Of a DNA stretch of 64,000 bases, positions 51,231 to 60,713 are shown in pieces. Position numbers and translations under genes: made by a program. Position 1 is the first letter of the stretch. Each line of letters opens with the position of its first letter. The notes under the pieces are model-generated. The model was given only the letters and a program-made list of their open reading frames with translations. It was not told the DNA's origin and did not search any database. The stretch is taken from assembly GCA_964396895.1 (NCBI GenBank), contig CAYNGJ010000001.1:124001-188000 (forward strand). Direction: 5' to 3'. Origin of the DNA: UBA2334 sp964396895. GTDB lineage: Bacteria; Pseudomonadota; Gammaproteobacteria; Burkholderiales; Burkholderiaceae_C.

Positions 51231-51719
51231 TCAGTGGCGGGCGGCGTGGGCGGCGGCTTCGGCCGCGCGCAGGGTCTGTCCCAGTTTGTGCAGCACACCG
51301 TTGACGTACTTGTGTCCGTCTGTGCCGCCAAAGGCCTTGGCCAGTTCAATGCATTCGTTGATGACCACGCGCAAGGGCACGTCCAGGCAGTGCTGCAGTT
51401 CGTAGGCGCCGATCCAGAGCACCGCGTGTTCGATGGGTGATACCTCAGCCAAAGGCCGGTCCAGCATGGGCAGCAGCGCGGCATCCAGCTGCGCGCTGTC
51501 GGCAATGCAACCGTGCAGCACGGCGTCGTAGTGGGCGCTGTCGGCCTTGTGGAAGCCACTGAGGTCGCGGGTGAAGAGGTCGATGTCGGCGGCCTCGTTA
51601 CCGCTGACCAGGTGCTGGTAGAGCGCCTGCAGGGCGAATTCCCGGGCGCGGGTGCGGCCCGATTTTTCGGCGGCTTTTTTGGGTCGTCCGGTCGGGGCGG
51701 GGGGGCGAGATTCGGTCAT
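51231..51719 (-). CDS. nusB: Transcription antitermination factor NusB
   Basis: A 162-residue RNA-binding factor for rRNA antitermination. After a short basic tail, RTRAREFALQALYQHLVSG starts the helical fold, with IEHAVLWIGAYELQHCLDVPLRVVINE and the C-terminal KYVNGVLHKLG. The start is the ATG at 51719, 13 bases after ribH. Linkage of ribH and nusB is common in proteobacteria. Confidence 0.96.
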   Translation of the reverse strand: MTESRPPAPTGRPKKAAEKSGRTRAREFALQALYQHLVSGNEAADIDLFTRDLSGFHKADSAHYDAVLHGCIADSAQLDAALLPMLDRPLAEVSPIEHAVLWIGAYELQHCLDVPLRVVINECIELAKAFGGTDGHKYVNGVLHKLGQTLRAAEAAAHAARH

Positions 51720-51732
51720 GGTGTGCGGGGGT

Positions 51733-52197
51733 TCAGCCCAGTTCTTCCAGCAGGTTGGCCATTTCGACCGCCACCCGTGCCGCGTCCACGCCTTTTTCGG
51801 TCTGGCGAGCCAGGGCCTGGGGCAGGTCTTCGGTGGTGATGATGGCGTTGGCAATGGGCAGTTGGTAGTCCAGGGACACGCGGCTCACGCCGGCGCCGGA
51901 CTCGTTGGCCACCAGTTCAAAGTGGTAGGTTTCGCCACGGATGATGCAGCCCAGGGCGATGAGTGCATCGTAGCGGTCGGTTTCTGCCATGGCCTGCAGG
52001 GCCACGGGCACCTCCAGCGCGCCCGGGACCTTCACCAGGGTGATGTTGCCCTCAGGCACACCCAGTGCCGCCAGTTCGCCCAGTGCGGCACTGGCCAGGG
52101 TGTTGGTGATGGATTCGTTGAAACGGGCTTGGACAATGCCAATGTGCAGGTCCTTGCCGTCCAGGCGGTCTGCCTTGCCTTTTTCTGCGCCAAACAT
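51733..52197 (-). CDS. ribH: 6,7-dimethyl-8-ribityllumazine synthase
   Basis: Penultimate step of riboflavin synthesis. The 154-residue product has IGIVQARFNESIT near residue 20, VPGALEVPVALQ near residue 57 and LGCIIRGETYHFELVANE near residue 82, the catalytic block of lumazine synthase. It starts 3 bases after ribBA. Confidence 0.96.
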   Translation of the reverse strand: MFGAEKGKADRLDGKDLHIGIVQARFNESITNTLASAALGELAALGVPEGNITLVKVPGALEVPVALQAMAETDRYDALIALGCIIRGETYHFELVANESGAGVSRVSLDYQLPIANAIITTEDLPQALARQTEKGVDAARVAVEMANLLEELG

Positions 52198-52200
52198 GGG

Positions 52201-53343
52201 TTATTCCTTGGGGGTAAAGCCAGCAATTTCGAGCCCGTAACCGGTCATGCTGGGCATGCGGCGGGGTTGGCCCATCAGTTCCATTTTCTGCACGCCACAC
52301 ACGCGCAGAATTTGAGCGCCGACGCCATAGGTGCGCAGGTCCATGCGACCTCGCTCGGGCGCCTGGGCAGAGCGTGCCGTGCCCTGGAACTGGTTCAGCA
52401 GCTGCTCAGCCGATTCCCCGCAGTTGAGCAGCACCGCCACGCCACAGCCCTGGGATTCGAGGTGGCGCAGGCTGGCTTCCAGGCTCCAGGAATGCATGGA
52501 GCGGTTCACCTCCAGCGCGTCGAGCACGGACAGGGGCTCGTGCACGCGCACGGGCACCACGGTGTCGGGCGTCCAGCTGCCTTTGACGAGTGCCAGGTGC
52601 AGCGCACCGCTGGGCTGGTCGCGGAAGGCCATGGCCGTGAATTCACCAAATGCAGTGAGCATGGGGCGTTCACCCAGCTTTGCCACCAGCGATTCGGTCC
52701 GGGTGCGGTGTTCGATCAGGTCGGCAATGGTGCCGATTTTCAGGCCATGCTCGGCCGCAAACAGCTGCAGGTCGGGCAGCCGCGCCATGGTGCCGTCGTC
52801 TTTCATGATTTCGCAGATCACGGCGGCGGGTGAGCAACCGGCCATGGCGGCGAGGTCACAGCCCGCCTCTGTGTGCCCGGCACGCATGAGCACGCCACCC
52901 TCTACCGCTTGCAGCGGGAAGATGTGGCCAGGCTGCACCAGGTCGGCCGCCGTGGCGCCGGGGGCCACGGCGGCAGCCACCGTGCGGGCACGGTCGGCGG
53001 CAGAAATGCCGGTGGTGACACCTTCAGCGGCTTCGATGGAGACGGTGAAGGCCGTGCCCATTTTGGTGCCGTTGCGGGGCACCATGGGTGGCAGTTGCAG
53101 GCGCTCGCAGCGCTCGCGGGTCAGGGTCAGGCAAATCAGGCCGCGTCCGTGGCGGGCCATGAAGTTGATGGTTTCGGCCGACACGTGGTCGGCGGCCAGC
53201 ACCAGATCGCCTTCGTTTTCGCGGTCTTCTTCGTCCACCAGGATGACCATGCGGCCTGCCCGCATGTCGGCCACGATGTCTTCCACCGGGGAAATGGCCA
53301 CGGGCCGCAAGGCCTGGGTGGGTGAGGGGGTGGCGTGGTTCAT
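52201..53343 (-). CDS. ribBA: 3,4-dihydroxy-2-butanone-4-phosphate synthase with a degenerate GTP cyclohydrolase II domain
   Basis: A 380-residue RibB-RibA-like fusion. The N-terminal RibB half is complete: DEEDRENEGDLVLAAD (about residue 37), RHGRGLICL, and HTEAGCDLA (about residue 156). The C-terminal half keeps a RibA-like shape and ends with RTYGVGAQILR. It lacks the zinc-binding HSECLTGD...CDCG region, and the EGRNIGL-type motif is replaced, so GTP cyclohydrolase II activity is probably lost. A separate ribA should exist elsewhere. It lies between ribE and ribH in a compact riboflavin operon. Confidence 0.92.
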   Translation of the reverse strand: MNHATPSPTQALRPVAISPVEDIVADMRAGRMVILVDEEDRENEGDLVLAADHVSAETINFMARHGRGLICLTLTRERCERLQLPPMVPRNGTKMGTAFTVSIEAAEGVTTGISAADRARTVAAAVAPGATAADLVQPGHIFPLQAVEGGVLMRAGHTEAGCDLAAMAGCSPAAVICEIMKDDGTMARLPDLQLFAAEHGLKIGTIADLIEHRTRTESLVAKLGERPMLTAFGEFTAMAFRDQPSGALHLALVKGSWTPDTVVPVRVHEPLSVLDALEVNRSMHSWSLEASLRHLESQGCGVAVLLNCGESAEQLLNQFQGTARSAQAPERGRMDLRTYGVGAQILRVCGVQKMELMGQPRRMPSMTGYGLEIAGFTPKE

Positions 53344-53373
53344 GCCGATGCTTTCAATGGTGGTAACGGGGTG

Positions 53374-54018
53374 TCAGTGCGACGGGGGAGCCGAGATGGC
53401 CCCTGTCTGGAACATGCGCTCGACGTATCGGGCCACGGTGTCCACTTCCAGGTTGACGGTGGCACCAGGGGTCAGATCGCCCAGCGAGGTGTGTTTCACG
53501 GTGTGGGGAATGAGGTTGATGCTGATGTCGCACCCCGCAGGCAGGTCTTGCACCTGGTTGATGGTCAGGCTCACCCCGTTGATGGCGATGGAACCCTTGT
53601 AAGCCAGGAACCGGCCCAGTTCGACGGGGGCCAGTACACGCAGGGTCCAGCTTTCACCGACTTGCTCGAACTGGCTCACCGTGCCCACGCCGTCCACATG
53701 GCCCGACACAATGTGCCCGCCCAGCCTGTCCAGGGCGCGCAGGGCCTTTTCCAGGTTGATGCGCCGTCCGCCAGCGTCGAGTCCGCAGGTGCGCGCCAAA
53801 GATTCCGCAGAAATGTCCACAGTGAACCGGTGCTCGGCCGCGTCCAGACTGGTGACGGTCATGCATGCGCCGTTGAGCGCAATGCTGTCACCCAGTCCCA
53901 CGTCGGACAGGTAGCCTTCAGGGGCGGTGATGGTCAGGCGCTTGCCATGCTGGGTGCTGGGGCCCAGGTCGCGCAGGGCGGCGATGCGCCCCACGCCGGT
54001 GATGATTCCGGTAAACAT
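53374..54018 (-). CDS. ribE: Riboflavin synthase, alpha chain
   Basis: Forms riboflavin from two lumazines. The 214-residue product is an internal duplication of lumazine-binding domains. It starts MFTGIITGVGRIAAL, with GDSIALNGACMTVT near residue 57 and the second-copy GGHIVSGHVDGVG and GSIAINGVSLTIN. The start is the ATG at 54018. A longer frame to 54066 is not conserved. It is first in the rib-nusB gene series. Confidence 0.96.
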   Translation of the reverse strand: MFTGIITGVGRIAALRDLGPSTQHGKRLTITAPEGYLSDVGLGDSIALNGACMTVTSLDAAEHRFTVDISAESLARTCGLDAGGRRINLEKALRALDRLGGHIVSGHVDGVGTVSQFEQVGESWTLRVLAPVELGRFLAYKGSIAINGVSLTINQVQDLPAGCDISINLIPHTVKHTSLGDLTPGATVNLEVDTVARYVERMFQTGAISAPPSH

Positions 54019-54062
54019 CCTGCTATTTTCGCAGGGTTTGTAAAACCGCCTTCTGATCCGCC

Positions 54063-54106
54063 CCACCCAGAGGGTGGTTGGCCTGTGGTGGTCCTGTCAG
54101 AACAGG
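54063..54106 (-). terminator. Two small hairpins after the pilus gene series
   Basis: CCACCC/GGGTGG (54063-54068 / 54072-54077, loop 3) and CCTGT/ACAGG (54093-54097 / 54102-54106, loop 4) lie between the pilE-like stop and ribE. On the - strand they come right after the stop codon. No T-run is present, so this is a weak candidate for transcript end. Confidence 0.35.
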
Positions 54107-54529
54107 TCAGCGGGACCAACATTCGTCCACCGTCAGCACAGCGCCGGTGCGGCCTCGTACCCCGCCTTGGTTGAGCGTCAGGTTGCCGCACCGGTTGTCC
54201 GGGATGGTGGGTGTCGCTGTCAATGTAAAGGTGGTTGCGGTGATGGCCGATGCCAGGTTGTAGTGCCTGGCTTCGCTGACGGCCAGACCGGCTGCTGCGA
54301 ACTGGGCGGCAGTCAACACAGGGTATTGGCCCTGCACACTGGCTGCACGCTCCAACCACTGGGCTGCCCGCAGCAAGGCTGCCCGACCGTCGGCGCGGCG
54401 TGAGCGCTCGGTGTACTGTTCGTAGCTGGGCAATGCAATGGCGGTCAACAGGCCGATGACGGCCACGGTGATCATCAGTTCAATCAAGGTGAATCCGCGC
54501 TGTTGCGGTGGTTTGCACTGGTGAATCAT
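54107..54529 (-). CDS. pilE: PilE-like type IV pilin
   Basis: A 140-residue pilin precursor with a short basic leader and the prepilin cleavage/methylation site QRG-FTLIELMITV, with Glu at position 5 of the mature protein. The hydrophobic alpha-1 helix then runs through GLLTAIALPSYEQY. Two Cys (in DNRCGN and VDECWSR) can form the C-terminal disulfide loop. It is small, so probably a minor pilin of the PilE type encoded with the minor pilin set. An alternative start at 54574 adds 15 residues to the leader. Confidence 0.88.
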   Translation of the reverse strand: MIHQCKPPQQRGFTLIELMITVAVIGLLTAIALPSYEQYTERSRRADGRAALLRAAQWLERAASVQGQYPVLTAAQFAAAGLAVSEARHYNLASAITATTFTLTATPTIPDNRCGNLTLNQGGVRGRTGAVLTVDECWSR

Positions 54530-54590
54530 GTGGGTTGGCGTGTTGGGTACAGGGTGCGTGCGGCGATGGGTCATGGCGGTGGGCGGTGTT

Positions 54591-57500
54591 TCACTGCAAC
54601 TGGCGCCAGTTCACCCTGGCTGGGTCATCCAATACCGCTGCATTTTTGTCCGGCTCCGTCCCCGCCCCACCCCCTGGACGCGAACTGACCAGGCGGAAGC
54701 CGGTTTCAAACGGTGAGCTCGATTTGATCGGGATGAACAGCATGGGGTCTTTGCCGGTGGACACGCGACTGGCGTTGGTGACATCACCGTTGGAATATAC
54801 GCCGTCGCCGTTGGTGTCAAAGAAGGGGCGCTTGGCATACGGCTTGCCCGTGACCGCATCCAAAACCGTGATGTAGTTGGCGGCTGGCGTTGCGCTGGGT
54901 TCGCAGGACTCGTCGCTGCTCTGGGTTTGAGAGCCCAGGGTGGGGCGGATGCTGGGAATTGCAATCAGCCGCTTGTCCAGCACCTTTGGGTTGGCGATGA
55001 CCCGTTCACCCGGATCCGGTAAATTGAAGAACCAGCCGCGCTTGGCATTCGCGCTGGTGTAATCCACGTCGGAATTGGTCGAAGTGGTCATGAACCGTCC
55101 TTTGGAGGTGGTGGTTTCGGCGGTTTGGGTGCGCTGAAGCAGAGAAACCCGACCGCCAGAAGTACTGTCGGGAACGCGCGTGCCGTCAGCGCTGAACGTC
55201 ACACCTGTGGCGCTGAGATTGATGGTGGTGTTGTCCCACACCGAGTAGATGGTTTGTACCGCCGTGCTGGCTGCATCTGTGGCCGTGATGTCCTGGCCAG
55301 TTCCAAACACCACGCTGAGTCCGCGCACAGGGTGGAAGGACCAGGTCGGCGCGGTGGTGATGGGCTGGCGCTCGCCGCTGGCGCCTGGCGCATTGGCAGC
55401 TGGGTAACCCCGGGCCACAAACAGGGGGTTGCCGTTGAAGGCCACGCTCCAGTTGGAGGGGGTCGCACTGGTGAGGTCAAATTTCCAAAGGTTGCCCTGC
55501 ATGTCACCGGCATAAGCCACGTCGGCCTTGTCATCGCCGTTCAAGTCCACCACCAGCGGGTTGGACAGGCCGTTGCCACCTCCCACCGTGGCGTCGGCGG
55601 TGAGTTTGACCAGTTCTTTGCTGCCATCCAGGTACTGGATCAGCAAGACCGCCGTTTCGTTGGTGCTGTTGATGCCATTGCCCATCAGCAGTGCCCAGCG
55701 GTTGTTGTTCAACTTGGTGATCTGCAACACCCGCGCCGGGTTGGAGCTGTCTTGTGTGGGCGGGCTGTACATGTGCCCAATGTCACTCCAGGTGGCAGCC
55801 ATGGGCAGCCCGACCACCGTGGAGGGTGTAAATGTCGCTGTTTTGTCGGTGATGACCAAATCGGCAATCGCCGCGGCATTGGCCGTGGCGAATGCGGAAG
55901 GGTTGGTCACGTCGAGCGCAAAGAAACCTTTGCCTCCACCGGCCAGCGTGCCCACCAGTGCGGTGCGCCACGCGGGCGACCCGAGGGTGCTGCTGCTGTT
56001 GAAGTCGCTGCTGAACGGTTTGCCATCCACGTAATACCGATGCACATACGAAGGCGAGGTCAATGTGGACAGGTTGGGGTAAACGCCCCGCGGCACGTAG
56101 GCCATTTTTTCCGCGCCGTCCTGCAAGGTGGTGACCCCCGCCACCTTGGTCGCCTGGACGGCGAAGCCGTGCAGCATGCCGTCGTTGGCGCCCACATAGA
56201 CCATGGGCAATCGTGCATCGTTGGCACGCCTGAAGTCCATGTAGCTGTCGGTCAGGTAGCCCATGTTGGGTTTGCCAACAGACCAAGGTGCAGAGTTCAC
56301 GATGTCGCCCAAACGGCTGGAGCGCGTGCGCATGGTGCCACCATAGGATTCCTCCAAGCTGCGCTCCCCTCGAAGGTAATTTACCCTGTTCTGACCCACG
56401 GTCACGGAGTCCGCATTGGCTGCCCGCAGGTCGGTCTGCTGCGCGGGGGTGAGCGCAGCCCAGGTAAATGTCGTGCCCTGAGCCAACGAGGTACCCAGCA
56501 AGTCAGCTTGGGTAAATATCTTGCGGCTGGCTGGTGTCACGACATCCAGTTGGGCGGCAGCGTTCCACACCACGGTGGAGTCAATGGCACCCGCCGATGT
56601 CAGCCCATAGCCGGTCAGGTCGCCACCCCAGCGAACAGCGCTGTACCCGGCCACAAACGCCAGTGTGTCGGCGCGGGCTGTTTGCGTGCTGGCAGACACC
56701 GCCACGATGGGCGATGTGGTGTCCAGCAAAATTTGGTTCAGAATTTCAGAGAACGCATTCTGCAAGTCGGTGGTGTTGGCTGCGGACACGTAGCGTCCCC
56801 GGCCGTTGATGGCCATGTGCCACAGTTCTTTGCGCCGGGCGTCTGTGCTGCTGATGGCGTCGCCCCAATTTACCGTGCCGGTGATGAGGTTGTTGTAGTC
56901 GCCGCCGGACCAGGTGGTGCCGGTGGTGCCGCCCCACCAGGGGCGGTTGCTGTTGCCGCTGGTAGACAGTGCCGCACCGCCACCGAACCCAATGGTGTAA
57001 GTGGTCAGGCTTTGCCACGTGGCCGGGTTGTTGCGAGGGTTCCAATATTCCTGAACCATATAAGGATTGCCGGAGGAACCATGGTCCACCGAACCCGTGA
57101 CACGGATGATGGGCCGCACCTCGTTGGCAATGTTGGGCTGCAGATCGGTGGCCCAGTAATCGAATGCGAAGTCGGACACCGTAGAGGCACCCACGGTCTG
57201 ACCTCCCCACCAGTTGGTGGTCACGGCGGCGCCATAGGGATCGCGGTAAACCCGGGTCTGGGTGTTGGCAGCCGAGGTGTCGTACGCTGTGCCATCTGGC
57301 AGTGTGCGGTTGGTGCCGTCGGCATTGCCCGCCGTGGTGGGATCGTTGCCATAGCTGAATTCGGAGTTCCATTCGCCATCGGTCATGAAAATGTGAAATG
57401 ACTTCCGGCATGACAGCAAGGGCGTTTCGGTGGTGCCGGGGACTTTTGCGTAGGGGTTCCAAATGCCGGTGGTTTTCATGAATTCACCCGCGTTTTTGAC

Positions 57501-58007
57501 CATCATGTGCGAGGGTGTATTGCTGTATGGTGTCAGGCTGTTGACCCAGCTGTTGAACCCCGCTCGGTGCGTGCCGCTGAAAGGTCTTACCCTGTTTTCC
57601 GGGCAACTACCGCCGTAACTGTTGCTCCGGCCTGAGCCAAAGCCACGGCAGCGCCACATGGCCTGAAAACCCAGGCGGATGCTGTCGTCTACCACTGCGG
57701 AGGCCCCGAATGCATTGTTCAAGGCCGCTTTGAGCCCGGCCATGGTGGGGGAGTCGGACCATGACATGCTGCCCGAATCATCGACAGACAAGATGATGTT
57801 GGGTGCTGGCTCACGGCCACCGTTGCCTTGTGGCACCTGGGCCAAGGTCAGCGGCGCTGCCAACGCCGATGAAGCGACCAATCCACTGAGTACCGCCACA
57901 GCCAACGCGATGGAGTTGGGCCTGAGGATGTTGGTGAGGTCATGGGCAACCCTGGTCTTGCGGGCATTGGGCAGATGGGCACTGCGCACTTGGGGTGTGG
58001 CGGTCAT
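54591..58007 (-). CDS. pilY1: Type IV pilus tip/adhesin protein PilY1
   Basis: A 1138-residue secreted protein. The N-terminal signal sequence is about residues 1-51. A von Willebrand A-like domain begins NIILSVDDSGSMSWSD with a DxSxS metal site, near residue 70. A C-terminal beta-propeller PilC domain with DLNGDDKADVAYAGD, a calcium-loop-like motif near residue 820, follows. A second acidic DTNGDGVYSNGD loop occurs near the end. PilY1 proteins sit at the pilus tip, act in adhesion, surface sensing and pilus retraction. It is encoded between pilX and pilE. Confidence 0.93.
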   Translation of the reverse strand: MTATPQVRSAHLPNARKTRVAHDLTNILRPNSIALAVAVLSGLVASSALAAPLTLAQVPQGNGGREPAPNIILSVDDSGSMSWSDSPTMAGLKAALNNAFGASAVVDDSIRLGFQAMWRCRGFGSGRSNSYGGSCPENRVRPFSGTHRAGFNSWVNSLTPYSNTPSHMMVKNAGEFMKTTGIWNPYAKVPGTTETPLLSCRKSFHIFMTDGEWNSEFSYGNDPTTAGNADGTNRTLPDGTAYDTSAANTQTRVYRDPYGAAVTTNWWGGQTVGASTVSDFAFDYWATDLQPNIANEVRPIIRVTGSVDHGSSGNPYMVQEYWNPRNNPATWQSLTTYTIGFGGGAALSTSGNSNRPWWGGTTGTTWSGGDYNNLITGTVNWGDAISSTDARRKELWHMAINGRGRYVSAANTTDLQNAFSEILNQILLDTTSPIVAVSASTQTARADTLAFVAGYSAVRWGGDLTGYGLTSAGAIDSTVVWNAAAQLDVVTPASRKIFTQADLLGTSLAQGTTFTWAALTPAQQTDLRAANADSVTVGQNRVNYLRGERSLEESYGGTMRTRSSRLGDIVNSAPWSVGKPNMGYLTDSYMDFRRANDARLPMVYVGANDGMLHGFAVQATKVAGVTTLQDGAEKMAYVPRGVYPNLSTLTSPSYVHRYYVDGKPFSSDFNSSSTLGSPAWRTALVGTLAGGGKGFFALDVTNPSAFATANAAAIADLVITDKTATFTPSTVVGLPMAATWSDIGHMYSPPTQDSSNPARVLQITKLNNNRWALLMGNGINSTNETAVLLIQYLDGSKELVKLTADATVGGGNGLSNPLVVDLNGDDKADVAYAGDMQGNLWKFDLTSATPSNWSVAFNGNPLFVARGYPAANAPGASGERQPITTAPTWSFHPVRGLSVVFGTGQDITATDAASTAVQTIYSVWDNTTINLSATGVTFSADGTRVPDSTSGGRVSLLQRTQTAETTTSKGRFMTTSTNSDVDYTSANAKRGWFFNLPDPGERVIANPKVLDKRLIAIPSIRPTLGSQTQSSDESCEPSATPAANYITVLDAVTGKPYAKRPFFDTNGDGVYSNGDVTNASRVSTGKDPMLFIPIKSSSPFETGFRLVSSRPGGGAGTEPDKNAAVLDDPARVNWRQLQ

Positions 58008-58049
58008 CAGAGTTCTCCGGGAAGCGTGTGGGTGGTATCCGCCAGGCCT

Positions 58050-58748
58050 TCAGGCCGGGCAGCGTCGTGATTCACCTTGCGGCTTTGGCACGAAAACTTC
58101 TTGCACCACGGCTGGCACGCCTTGTCGGCCCAAGGCCACTGCCGTGATGCGGAAAAAGTACTTTCCCGCCCCCATGGTGGGGGCGCAGTCTTGTGCCCAA
58201 CCGGCCGAAATGCCGCTGTAGGGCAATATCTCTATCCAGTACCAGGCCCTGCGGGGATTGTTGGCGCTGACGATGGGGTTGGCATTGGCGACGTTGGCCG
58301 TTGCGCCAGTCCATTGGCCGTAAAAAGCCCCCCGGTTGCCCGAGGTGAATGTGGTCAGTTGGGCCGCATCGTTCCAAAAGCTGGTGGCCGGGTCACCGGA
58401 TGCTGCGTTCCCCAGGTTGGTGCAAACACCGTTGGCGCAGGTGGTGGCACCGGCTGACAAAGCCGCGTCCATCAGGTTCAGAATGAGTTCGTTGTCCATC
58501 TTGGACAGCGACAGGTTGTCGGGGCGCAGGTTGGCCGCTGTGTCCTGGATGTCAAGCTCTGCGTCTCGCATCAGGATTTGAGCGGCTTCGAACGCGCGTT
58601 GGTAATCCGAATCGTTGCCCGCCAGAAATTCATTCATGTAGGTGAGGCGGCTGCCACCAATGACCAGCAGAGATGACAGCAGCATCATGACCAGCACGAT
58701 GATCAGCGAAATGCCCTGTTGCCGGTGGCGGATGTGGAGGGTGTTCAT
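58050..58748 (-). CDS. pilX: Minor pilin PilX
   Basis: A 232-residue minor pilin with leader MNTLHIRHRQQG and mature start ISLIIVLVMMLLSSLLVIGG. The usual Glu at mature position 5 is absent (Ile instead), as in PilX/GspK-like tip pilins. A conserved SRLTYMNEFLAGNDSDYQRAFEAAQ stretch follows the helix in two parts. It starts 10 bases after pilW and is followed by pilY1, as in known pilus gene clusters. Confidence 0.85.
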   Translation of the reverse strand: MNTLHIRHRQQGISLIIVLVMMLLSSLLVIGGSRLTYMNEFLAGNDSDYQRAFEAAQILMRDAELDIQDTAANLRPDNLSLSKMDNELILNLMDAALSAGATTCANGVCTNLGNAASGDPATSFWNDAAQLTTFTSGNRGAFYGQWTGATANVANANPIVSANNPRRAWYWIEILPYSGISAGWAQDCAPTMGAGKYFFRITAVALGRQGVPAVVQEVFVPKPQGESRRCPA

Positions 58749-58758
58749 GGTGGATGAC

Positions 58759-59535
58759 TCAAAGGTTGTTGGACCTGTTGCGCAGTTGGACGGTTTGCCG
58801 CAGCACCATGCGCATGGGGCCGTTGTTGGCCGTGACCACATTGCTGCAGTTGGTGAAGTTGCCGGTGCTGAGCGCGCCGTAATTCACGTCGCCTCGGATC
58901 TGGATGCAGATGTTGGCGGCCACCACGTCGTTCCAGTTGCCCACCGCATTGGCGGCCACCCATTGGCGCGTGGCACCGCCGCCTGTTTCGACCAGATAGG
59001 TGACTTGCAGGTCTTCCACGTTCTGGGCCACGGGTTGGGCGGGTGTGCCAGCGAGTCCTAGGCAGTTAAGGTTGCCGCCGTTCAAGAAAAACCGATTGGG
59101 GATGGCTGCGCCCACGGCCAGCGCTGCCCCGTTTCCCAGGCAATCCCGGGTGACATTGGCACCTCGGTGCAAAAAAGTGGCTGTGACTTCGTCAGGGGAT
59201 ACGCCAGCACCATTCACGCCGCCGATGATGGCGGGTGCAGCCGACGCTGGATCACCCAGACTGAATCGTTGCTCCGACAGCGCTGCAGTCGCGTCAAGAG
59301 GCGTCAATTCGATGGTGCCCGCATGCCGGATGAAATAGGCCATCTGCCGCAGCACGTTGTTGCCTTGGCTGGTCAGCGCGGATGTATCGGCAATGGTGGT
59401 GCTGGACGTGCGGTTGAGCACGATGGTGCTCATGGCAGCCAACACGACCAGCATGCCAATGGTGATGCCCACCATCAACTCGATCAGCGACGCACCAGCT
59501 TGGTGACGGTGGTGGGGGGAATGGATCAGTGACAT
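58759..59535 (-). CDS. pilW: Minor pilin PilW
   Basis: A 258-residue minor pilin. Leader MSLIHSPHHRHQAG, mature start ASLIELMVGITIGMLVVLA with Glu at position 5. The remainder is a globular head with Asn/Gly-rich loops and two or more Cys. Length and position between pilV and pilX identify it as PilW, part of the tip-initiating minor pilin complex. Confidence 0.88.
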   Translation of the reverse strand: MSLIHSPHHRHQAGASLIELMVGITIGMLVVLAAMSTIVLNRTSSTTIADTSALTSQGNNVLRQMAYFIRHAGTIELTPLDATAALSEQRFSLGDPASAAPAIIGGVNGAGVSPDEVTATFLHRGANVTRDCLGNGAALAVGAAIPNRFFLNGGNLNCLGLAGTPAQPVAQNVEDLQVTYLVETGGGATRQWVAANAVGNWNDVVAANICIQIRGDVNYGALSTGNFTNCSNVVTANNGPMRMVLRQTVQLRNRSNNL

Positions 59536-59556
59536 GGCGAAGACCAGACAGGACTA

Positions 59557-60123
59557 TCAGGGTTTGGCATAAGCCAGCAGGCAGATGGAGCCGGCCGGGC
59601 AGGCGGGGCCGTTGGCCACATCCACGTTCAGCCAGCCCGCGCGGACGGCATCGGCACCGGCGAGCGACGAGGTATCGGTTTGCCGAAGTTGCCATGAAAT
59701 CATGACGCCCAACTGCTCGGCATCGGATGGCGACACAAATGTGGTTGCACCGCCGCCGGGCAGGGTGTTGCGCACATTCCGCTGCCATGCCCACAGGTCG
59801 TAGGCCGACTGCTGTGCGGGCGTGCAGGCATTGGCATCGCACATTTGGTTGGCGGCGGGAGCCGCGATGTTCGCCCAGGAAGAGTTGACGGAGTAAGTGG
59901 CCAGCCCGCCCACGCCGCTGGGGTTGGCCTTGATGCGTTCGAACAGGTCATCCGCCAAGCGTGCGGCCAGAACGCGCTGGGTGGCATTCTGGTTGTCTGC
60001 CATGGACTTGAGCTGAACCCCGAGCATGCCCAGCACGCCCAAGGCCAGCACCAGCAGCGACACCAGGGATTCGATCAGGCTGATGCCATGTTGGCGAGGA
60101 AGTGGTGAGGGCATGGGTGACAT
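59557..60123 (-). CDS. pilV: Minor pilin PilV
   Basis: A 188-residue minor pilin with prepilin site RQHG-ISLIESLVSLLVLALG (Glu at mature position 5) followed by LGMLGVQLKSMADNQNATQR, typical of PilV. Two Met starts (60123 and 60114) are possible. Position between fimT and pilW supports the call. Confidence 0.87.
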   Translation of the reverse strand: MSPMPSPLPRQHGISLIESLVSLLVLALGVLGMLGVQLKSMADNQNATQRVLAARLADDLFERIKANPSGVGGLATYSVNSSWANIAAPAANQMCDANACTPAQQSAYDLWAWQRNVRNTLPGGGATTFVSPSDAEQLGVMISWQLRQTDTSSLAGADAVRAGWLNVDVANGPACPAGSICLLAYAKP

Positions 60124-60152
60124 GGCGGTGCAAAGGGTCGTTAAAGGGGGTG

Positions 60153-60713
60153 TCAGGGACAGACAAGGCCATCGACCACGCGAATGCGACCGCCAGACGT
60201 GACGCAGACGGTGCGGTCTGCAGCTGCCACGCCCGTTTTGGTGACGCGAAAATCCAATGCATTGATGCCGTTGGCCTGTCCCCAGCGGTTGAACACCAGA
60301 GAGGCTCCATTGCCCGCGGACATGTTCACGAGATTGATGTTGGCGGGAACATCCATCGTGCGCAGGGTGGGCTCATTGGCATCTTGCACAGTGTCTGCAT
60401 CCAGATCGGCATACATCAGCAGCCCACACGACCAGCGTTGGTTGGTGCCGCAGTTGTTGTTGCTGGCACCTGCAGGCACTTTGGTCAGCACCACCCGTCC
60501 GCTGCGGCGAATGGCCTCCATCTTGGCGTAGGCAATCATGGCGGCCATGTTGTCTGCGGTGGAGCGGGTCTGGAAGCTGGCAATCAAGTCCCTCATGCTG
60601 GGCACCGCCACGGCAGCCAGAATGGCCATGATGGCGATGACCACGATGGCCTCAACCAAGGTGAACCCTTGTTGCGCGGCGTGGACATGGACGGAGGTGC
60701 GGGTGCTGGACAT
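60153..60713 (-). CDS. fimT: FimT/GspH-family minor pilin
   Basis: A 186-residue minor pilin with site QQG-FTLVEAIVVIAIMAILA (Glu at mature position 5) and the FimT/GspH pattern VPSMRDLIASFQTRSTADNM. FimT proteins in some bacteria help DNA uptake. It is the first gene of the pilus set and starts 108 bases after nrdR with no terminator evident, so it may have its own promoter or read through. Confidence 0.87.
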   Translation of the reverse strand: MSSTRTSVHVHAAQQGFTLVEAIVVIAIMAILAAVAVPSMRDLIASFQTRSTADNMAAMIAYAKMEAIRRSGRVVLTKVPAGASNNNCGTNQRWSCGLLMYADLDADTVQDANEPTLRTMDVPANINLVNMSAGNGASLVFNRWGQANGINALDFRVTKTGVAAADRTVCVTSGGRIRVVDGLVCP

